From Rhytidiadelphus loreus (Eukaryota; Streptophyta; Bryopsida; Hypnales; Hylocomiaceae), in assembly GCA_947034895.1 (NCBI GenBank), contig OX344762.1:76440981-76504980 (forward strand): a stretch of 64,000 nt of DNA, written 5' to 3'. The notes beneath the pieces were generated by a model. That model did no database searches. It worked only from the letters and a program-made list of their open reading frames with translations, and was not told where the DNA came from. Of the stretch, positions 57,000-64,000 are shown in pieces; position 1 is the stretch's first letter, and every line of letters begins with the position of its first letter. Both the position numbers and the translations under genes were made by a program.

Positions 57000-57726
57000 C
57001 TCAACGGTTGCTCTCATTCAATCACAGTCCTTCGATGTATAAGTTAAGGAAACTTTATTATCACATGACAAAAAAAAGGAGCATTCGATCATTCCAACTA
57101 GTAGGCCGATCGATTCCATCGTGATCTGCTTGATTTAATTTGTTGTGCTTCTTATATCCATCACCCCCCAATTTAAACCTCCCCGCATCAGTCAATCTCT
57201 CAAGGACCTGGTGAAGCAAAAGCATTAACTGAGAATCAGCATCCCATGCATGCTACCTTTTGCATTAACTTCGATTCCCCGGGAGAGCTAGCTAGTACCG
57301 TAATTCTTACCCTGGAATTAAATTCATGAGTCCGTGATCGAGTACATAATCTTTGCTTGCTAGCTAGCTCATTAGATCAGTCGTTGACGACAGATGGAAT
57401 GAAACAAAGAATGTGATTACTGATTACTTGTGTGTGTGTGTGTTGTAAGTTGTAACCAATTGCACATACAGTAATGTAATGAATGAAAATTTACGGTAGA
57501 ATTCATGCAGAGCGACGACCAGCATGCAAGCTAGTGTGTAAGTTAAACTGTCTGTAAACCAATTAACGATCCACGGTGCATGCACAGGCTTTGATCGAGT
57601 TGACAGACTGATATATATATATATATAGCTAGATCGATCGATACTTATAATATAATTTAAGTTAGTACAGTGTTAGCTAGCCGTGTTACGTACTCAAGTG
57701 GCGACGCGGTCCATCGATCGAACCAT
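57000..57726. other. Unique, less AT-rich DNA full of short palindromes
   Basis: Non-repetitive by eye, with many GCTAGC, GATCGATC and GCATGC words and a short (TA)n. No ORF or RNA family is recognisable. It stands out from the repeats on both sides, so a regulatory or non-coding RNA locus is possible. Confidence 0.35.
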
Positions 57727-58350
57727 TCATTCGATTCCAAAGTTTTGCAGGCCGGAAGCAGGATTATCGATCATTGCATGCCCGCGTCTACAGTAGCTGT
57801 GAATTGAATGGTTACAAAAAACTGACTGCGCGCAGAATGATCGAATTGAAAAGCCCTCACGAGTAGATTCTATTCTTGACTGAGACGACGGGCGCGGTAG
57901 GAGTGCGGCACAGGGGCATTCGATCGATCGTCTAGATCGACGGAGTCTCTCGCCATGACTCGATCGATCATCACACACCATGGATCGGACTCGACTGATC
58001 AGTGTACGTGCCAGGAATCCTTCCACAGTACGTTGCATGCAGCAATGGTGGATCGGGAAGGTGGGTTCACACCAGTGATCCCAGAATGGGTTCAGGGTAA
58101 TTAGCCAAATGTTCATTTTTGGAAGATTTTTGTTTAATTTACATTGAGGGCATGAAGAATTAAGTAGCAATTGAGCAAAATTTAGCGAGTTTTGGGATTG
58201 TTGGTTCACACCTAGCGTAAAACCACCATCATCACTCAGGGTACGTCTCCAAAAATAATCAATATATGTATGTATAGGGACTATTTCATTAAAATAGCAT
58301 ATTCTATATGCCGTTTTTAGACTTTGTAGTATGAATTGTGAAAGTATCAC
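57727..58350 (-). CDS. Unrecognised 207-codon ORF
   Basis: The longest open frame outside named elements in the last 14 kb. Its 3' two-fifths are Arg/Ser/Cys-rich and overlap GATCGATC-rich DNA. There is no domain, signal or recognisable composition, and the upstream part runs into AT-rich sequence. Probably chance, but the region is otherwise unexplained. Confidence 0.15.
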   Translation of the reverse strand: MILSQFILQSLKTAYRICYFNEIVPIHTYIDYFWRRTLSDDGGFTLGVNQQSQNSLNFAQLLLNSSCPQCKLNKNLPKMNIWLITLNPFWDHWCEPTFPIHHCCMQRTVEGFLARTLISRVRSMVCDDRSSHGERLRRSRRSIECPCAALLPRPSSQSRIESTREGFSIRSFCAQSVFCNHSIHSYCRRGHAMIDNPASGLQNFGIE

Positions 58351-58352
58351 TT

Positions 58353-58530
58353 AGGATAGGTCCGTGCAGATTTTAGACATCTAGGACTTTTACAAGTTTT
58401 AGACATTTAGGACTGGTGTAGATTTCTAACTAGATGGTTAAAATTGTAAAAAGTGCTCTCAAGGATAGGTATAGATTTTAGTCATCGAGGACTCTTACAA
58501 ATTTTAAACATTGAGGACATATTGATAGAT
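58353..58530 (+). repeat. Diverged direct repeats, period about 109 bp
   Basis: AGGATAGGT starts both copies (58353 and 58462), followed by AGATTTTAG(A/T)CAT, (T/G)AGGACT, TTACAA and TTTTA(G/A)ACATT(T/G)AGGAC. Confidence 0.6.
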
Positions 58531-58599
58531 TTAAAACACATTTCAGACTATGAGGTCTAAACCATAGAAAGTGCCAAAATTGTGGAATGGCACCATTTT

Positions 58600-58790
58600 A
58601 ATGAAATTATTTCCCATGATGTAGGTTATGTAGGTTGAAGAAACAATTGTAGAACCTCTATCAAAAAAAATTTGACCCTTTGTAACTTTTGAATAGGGTA
58701 TATAGTCAAATGTCACGTTAGATCCTCTTATCACTTGCCTACATTAAAATAGAAAAATTGGATCAATCTAATAATAGTAATTGGGCATGT
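58600..58790 (-). repeat. Reverse copy of the dispersed repeat at 1690-1890
   Basis: Colinear with 21465-21740: GAAGAAAC(A)ATT(G), CTCTA(T/C)CAAAAA, CCTTTGTAACTTTTG, TCTAATAATAG. Confidence 0.5.
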
Positions 58791-59690
58791 TGGCACAGAG
58801 TGGCAATTTGGGATATCCACCTTATGAAATAGCAAATGACCGTTGTGGATCCTTTGGTTGTTGCACATATACAACCATACCATGAGCATCAATGGGCAAA
58901 GTCCAAAAATATGTATACACATGAAAGTTGTAGTATGCGATATACAACACATTGCTATGGAGGTTTCAAGAAAAAAATTAGTTGTGATGTCAAAGAAAAT
59001 TATATTCAAAGTTAACCATGTCAAAAACTCAGTTTTGAGTGCCACAATTTGGAATTATTTTATATTTAGTAAATTCTTTTTAGAACTTCCAAAAAAAAGT
59101 TGGGTGCCTTAGCATGTTGATATACATCATTTAAGAATGTTCTACACAAAAGTTGAAGGAAGTTGACATTTATAGACTTTAAAATATTCACAATTTGACA
59201 AACAAGCAAATGATGTTGATTCTCACAATATTAGAATATTCTTTTGGAATTGAGAGTATGAGATTTCATTAGTCACTACAAAGAGAGTAAATGTTGCAAC
59301 ATGAAGCATTGTTACGTCTCAATGCCCTTACATTTGAAATATTTTTTGAAAAGAATGCATTCAATTTGAATATCAAAGCCGCATGATGCAATTTTAGATT
59401 TAGTGTACAAAGATTGAAGTTCATAATGCACATAATTCATTCAACAAATTCAAAAAAATTAAATGATCATTTCTTGTATCATCAAAGAAGTTTAGAACTG
59501 CCAAAAATCACATTAACTCTCATAGAATTGACATTTTTTTGATAATATGTTCTTTTAGAAGTTTCTTAAAATAATCTCTAAACCTTGAAATACTAGAGCC
59601 TATGACCATGTGGTCAAACTTCAAGATCATGTTGTTTGGATGCTCCATTTTTCCATTAAATTAAATTAAAATTTCTATTCTGTAGAGATC
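58790..59690. other. AT-rich spacer
   Basis: No gene supported. Confidence 0.45.
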
Positions 59691-59699
59691 AACTCACTT

Positions 59700-60250
59700 G
59701 TTTTACAAGCCATAGAATTTCCAAATTATTTTTAAAAACTTCTAAATTATCATGATTTTTTAAAGAAAAATAAAGAAAATTCACATGTAAAACTAAGCTA
59801 AAAAATCTGAAATTTTTTCCATGGATGTATATTATGGTTCAGAACATCATAGTATAAACCAAATTTTCATACCATTTTATAATTAAAAACTTATCAAATT
59901 GTAGTTTTAGTCCCAAAATTCAAATGCCAATAAAGCATTCAATTTTAGAAATTTCCAAAGATTCAAATTGGAATAGAAACTTTATAAAATAATTGTTTCA
60001 TTACTTGCGATAAAAGTAAAAAAAACATCATTTCAATAGGTCAAATTCATATTAAGAGCAAGGATCTAATTGAATTGCCAACAACAATAGAAAAACATCT
60101 TTGTAATTTAGGGAATATATAGGAACATCTTTGCTATAATTTTTTTGTAGTTGTTCAATGAAGGGCTTTCTAAAACCAAGTGGCACGTATATAGTCAAAG
60201 AACTCTTCAAAACAAAATTAGATGAAATTAAATTATTTGTTTTCAATTTC
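59700..60250 (+). repeat. AT-rich dispersed repeat family A, copy 4
   Basis: Contains AAAGAAAATTCACATGTAAA, ATCATAGTATAAACCAAATT and CATATTAAGAGCAA in the order seen in the copies at 11340, 11985 and 19950. Confidence 0.55.
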
Positions 60251-60329
60251 AACGAGTTAGTAGAAGTACTAGTGTTTGGATTTCATTTTGAAAAAGAAGA
60301 CTACATTAGTAATTTCCAAATCCTTACCT

Positions 60330-60880
60330 AGCCCCTAAAAGCCCAAGGGGTTTGGACAAAACACAAATGTGTTATAAAATATAAATTCTATATCTTTTTG
60401 GAAGTTTGCATCAAAGAAGATCATGTGAAGCATAAAAATTAGAAATATCTATGTGGTCAAAATTATTAAAAAAAAATTAGATTATCTTCAAACGAATTTT
60501 GAAGATCTCATTGAAGATATAACTTCAAAAATTCACCAAAAATACTATTTCTACCTTTAGCATTTGAATTTTTTTATTGATCAAAATTGTGGTTTCTATT
60601 GATTTGTGAAATATGCATAAGATTTAGTATTGAGAAAAACAATACTTTCCTCAAACAATAAGTTCAACAACATTAGGCCAATTCTAAACACTTTGTGCTA
60701 TTTCTCTTATAATTTTTGTTTGACCATAGCTATCTTGGTTTTCAATATACATATTGAAAAAAAATCCAATATTTTAAAATTAATATACAATAAAGTTTGA
60801 AAAAATGTTTTTTTCCGACCAAAAATTATGTCCAAAGTTGGGTAGCGGCCCAAAAATGGTCATTTGAGCGCTTAGGGTCT
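60330..60880. repeat. Possible piggyBac-like MITE with altered site
   Basis: CTAGCCCCTAAAAGCCC at the left and GCGCTTAGGGTCTAG at the right are inverted, but both flank positions read CTAG, not TTAA. Tentative. Confidence 0.25.
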
Positions 60881-60889
60881 AGTAGATGT

Positions 60890-62060
60890 AAATACCATGT
60901 TGTAGTCATATATTACTAATGCATTGTTAAAGAGAATATGCGTCTCTATTCAAAACAATATGTAAACCACTACATTGTATTCATTTGTTGAAAAGAAAGA
61001 TGGTTGTGAAGAATAATGAAATAAAGATTAAAGAGTATAGTGGCATTAATTATCAATCAATGAAAACATCCTATTGATTGATGCAAATTACATGAGTGTG
61101 TGGAACTCAAGTCTTTGGGAATGAAATTGTAAAACACTCTCTAGTTCTCCAACATCTTCCCAATGAATAAGGTAAGGTGGAGTGTGTTAGAATTGCCTCT
61201 ACTCTAATTATAGTGTCCTATAACCAACTTAAATACATGTTGGAATTTTGATTCTTCTACAGAGAACATTTCAAAGCAAAGATTGTTTTAGAGCACTTCC
61301 AATTCCAACTTCAAATTTTTATAACTATTCCAATATGAAGCAAAAAAAAATGAATATAAATGAATTTGATGTGATTTATTCTTGTCTTTGAAGAAAAATG
61401 GGCTTAAAAATGCTTAAAAGTACTAAAAATATAAATTAGTGTTTTGAATGACTTCTTGCAAATACACCACATTAGTATAAACAACCTCTTCTTAGATGAT
61501 GATATATTGATGAAATGCAAAATCTATTTTTAGCAATGCTAAATTTGGATTGAAACTTCTTTTTTTATCACCAAATTTTTATATCCATTTTGATTATTTT
61601 ACCTCTAGTGGGGAGTGTTAGCATGTGAGCATAGAATTTATGAGCCCATGAGCCTAATGTAGAATTCTATATTATGGACACCTTCTATGATTATAGGTGC
61701 TTATGTTATAGACTCTTTTCATGTTATAGATACATACATATTAAACACCTTCAAATGGTTGTAGATAAACTTATATACCCACAACTAGATTCAAGGCTTG
61801 TAGGCTCACGACTCTATGCTCCTACACTAGCATTGTTGTCTTCCATGTTGAATGATATATCATCCAATTCTCTACCCTTTATTTGGTTTCCCCCCCCCCC
61901 CCCCCTAAAATACAATTAATCGCCACTCTAGCTAAGTTGAGTATACGTAAAACCAACATAATAAGCAATTCAACATGTCTCCATTAATACATGAATTTTT
62001 TTAGGAGGGGAATCTCATTGGTAGTCAAAACAAAATTCCAAATTCTCTTAGAATACATAT
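60890..62060. other. AT-rich spacer with a C tract
   Basis: No gene. A run of about 17 C lies at about 61890-61906. Confidence 0.45.
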
Positions 62061-62066
62061 TTTGAA

Positions 62067-62205
62067 CACCGTATGAAGTAAACTACAAATATTTCAAAGT
62101 ATTGAAAATAAGTGTCTCTAAAACTGACCCTAGACTATCATGAACAGTGGGAGTACATTTCAGACAAGAATCAATACATGTTGGTTTTAGGAAAGTGTTA
62201 GATTT
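62067..62205 (+). repeat. Dispersed repeat, partner at 19549-19685
   Basis: Same word order as the partner copy: TTTCAAAGTATTGAAAATA, GACCCTAGACTATCATGAAC, TGTTGGTTTTAGGAAAG. Confidence 0.5.
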
Positions 62206-62209
62206 GGGG

Positions 62210-63540
62210 TGAAGTTCCCTTCCTTTCAAAAATTTGCAGGAATCCTTTGTTTTCAAAATAAAATAAGATGAAACAAGACAAAATAAAATAAAATAAAATA
62301 TGCAGGGAAAAAGCCCTGAGTATAAATGAGCAACTGAAAACTGTACAATATCCCCTGCACCTTTCGATTCCCAAACAGAAGAACTAACATGTACCCATCG
62401 TATTAATGTGGGTACTAAATAGTATGGGTACAAAATAGTGTACGTACTATAAATGTTATACGATGTACCAAGACAGTAATAATTGAAACAAACTACTTGT
62501 AATCAAACCTACTATCAGAACCGCCTTTTCTGTTGCGAGGGTGGGTATCAGAAGAGTTCAAAGGAAGCTCCAAGTTGGTCAAGGTGTCCCTGCCAGGCCA
62601 ATTGTAGTCGGCAGTTCTTGTATTTTGTCTTTGCAATGAAATTTCGTTTCATTTGTGTCAAAAAAAGAAAAAGAAAAAGAAAAAGAAGCTCCAAATTAAA
62701 GGAAGTGGACTGGTAAAAAACGGTTACTATCTGGATTCTACCATCATTAAGGGAGGGTGCACCCCTGCTCTAAAATGCGATCACTACCACAGAGGTACAT
62801 TTTGCTTTCTTCAATGTACCAATCAGCCCCCTTTTTTGGCACCATAGAGCCAGATTGCACCATTTCAAAATAAATGTCTACTTTTCACCACATAAAAGTA
62901 ATCTTTTTTCATAAAAAAATTCTCATTTCTATTAGAAATATGGATGAGATTGCCAAATTTGGATGAAAAAATGCATGAATATGATTGAAAAGTGTTTTAT
63001 GGTCCTAAAGATGTAGAAATACAATGCTTCTCCAAATTTGAAGTGATCGCCATCTTGGCACTTTGTCAGAAAGTAAAAAAAAAGAGGATGGTACTACCAA
63101 TAGTCTACATTACATTTGAGGATGTGGTGGCTATTAGTGATGATTGCATTTCAACTTCAACAATTTGTAACTATAGGAGAGGGCTCATAAACCGCTCATG
63201 CTTTTGCACATGTCCACTAGGAGGCTCTGAAATGGATAGTTGATTGTGAGAAAATGAATTGTGGATTACATTGAAGCATGCTAAGACTTGGTTTTTATTA
63301 ATTGAATGGATGGTTTCCGAGTCCCATTGGATTCATTCTTAACTAAGTGGATAGGTGTCTCTTGATTATATTCAAAATAAGAATTGGTTGTTGAACTACC
63401 TTCTCTCAAGTGTTAAAAAATTTGAAATAATGATTTATTGAACCATCCATTTCAGTTTTAGAAAGGGATGCATTTAGAAACAAATTCTGTTTTTTTTACA
63501 TGTAGCAGTGCTAGTTATTGAACCAAGCCAGATTTTTTTT
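62210..63540. other. Repeat-derived spacer
   Basis: No gene. A GAAAAA purine tract is at about 62660-62685. A stretch at 62740-62850 resembles the left part of the AGGTAG-family MITEs (AGAGGTACATTTTGCTTTCTT). Confidence 0.4.
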
Positions 63541-63544
63541 CAAA

Positions 63545-63760
63545 TTGCGTGTGTATGGGTTTGCAAGGCCTCATAATCACAACTATGGACCCTATGCCAA
63601 ATAGTGTTTGAAAATTCATAACTAATTCAATAATGCTTCAAAAAATATGGAATGACTTGTGTTAGATTCCTCATCTATTTCTCCTTCACTGAAAAATATA
63701 CTAAAAATATTTCCGTCTCACCTTAGATTTTTTATGTTGAGAACTGCCCATCCAAAGTGG
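63545..63760 (+). repeat. AGGTAG-family core (last copy)
   Basis: GTTTGAAAATTCATAACTAA, then TTCAAAAAATATGGAATGAC and TTGTGTTAGATTCC match the family core. TTTGCAAGGCCTCATAATCA upstream mirrors the copy at about 26610. Confidence 0.5.
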
Positions 63761-63953
63761 TTAATTCTAGAATGATTTTTGGGTGGAAAAGGTGATTGTA
63801 TTGTATAGTATTTAATAATGAATGAATGATGATGTACCTCACACTAGAAGTGAAGTGTAGTTAATGAGATGTAGTAATGTTTAATTGTAAGTTGGAACTA
63901 AACTGAATCAAGATGTGTTTTGCATGATTTAGAGAGGGCCATGAACACTTTAA

Positions 63954-64000
63954 CCCTTAAAGGACCGTCACTATACTTTCACCAAAAACGCTCCAAAACT
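63954..64000 (+). mobile_element. piggyBac-type MITE, left end, cut by window edge
   Basis: TTAA at 63950-63953 then CCCTTAAAGGACCGTCAC and ACTTTCACCAAAAACGCTCC. In reverse complement this matches the right end of the outer MITE at about 32785-32835, which supports that boundary. Confidence 0.6.

Noticed and set aside
62483..62847. Lys-rich ORFs near 62.6 kb
   Set aside because: Generated by a GAAAAA purine tract; no domain.

Overview
This window looks like nuclear DNA of a land plant. Three things point that way: genes split by GT-AG introns, proteins of plant type (a complex I ESSS-like subunit and an AtSgpp-like HAD phosphatase), and a Ty3 retrotransposon with an Athila/Tat-style primer binding site. 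I cannot place it more exactly. AT-rich, gene-poor DNA with short introns would fit a bryophyte or another non-seed plant, but that is inference.

Region by region. (1) 1-3.4 kb is AT-rich and mostly empty apart from dispersed repeats and one inverted repeat. (2) 3.5-5 kb holds a small GC-rich intronless gene (ESSS/NDUFB11-like, mitochondrial complex I), followed by two broken copies of its own 3' half. (3) 6.1-7 kb has a Cys-rich, metallothionein-like candidate. (4) 7.8-10.04 kb is a four-exon HAD hydrolase. (5) 10-14.7 kb is repeat-rich spacer. (6) 14.7-19 kb is a three-exon gene for an unidentified multi-pass membrane protein, with a long leader carrying telo-boxes. (7) 19.5-37 kb is nested mobile DNA. 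A TTAA-flanked MITE (25.2-32.8 kb) contains a TA-flanked TIR element, which contains a 5.2 kb piggyBac transposon, which contains a 153 bp CACTA-type MITE. (8) 37.06-49.83 kb is a nearly complete Ty3 retrotransposon (gag, pol and an extra 3' ORF) with TSD AGATA. (9) 49.8-64 kb is a graveyard of small TIR elements with no convincing gene.

The most unusual things are these. First, a piggyBac element in plant DNA, with perfect 14 bp TIRs, TTAA target duplication, a long accessory Arg/Gly-rich ORF and a mutated transposase. Second, several TTAA-flanked MITEs with CCCCTAAAGG-type ends, which look like non-autonomous piggyBac relatives. Third, the short word CCAARTTGG, repeated about two dozen times through the Ty3 element in all three coding frames and in the LTRs. 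Fourth, an ORF of about 900 codons behind integrase in that element. All coordinates, alignments and similarity statements were made by eye, with no database search.
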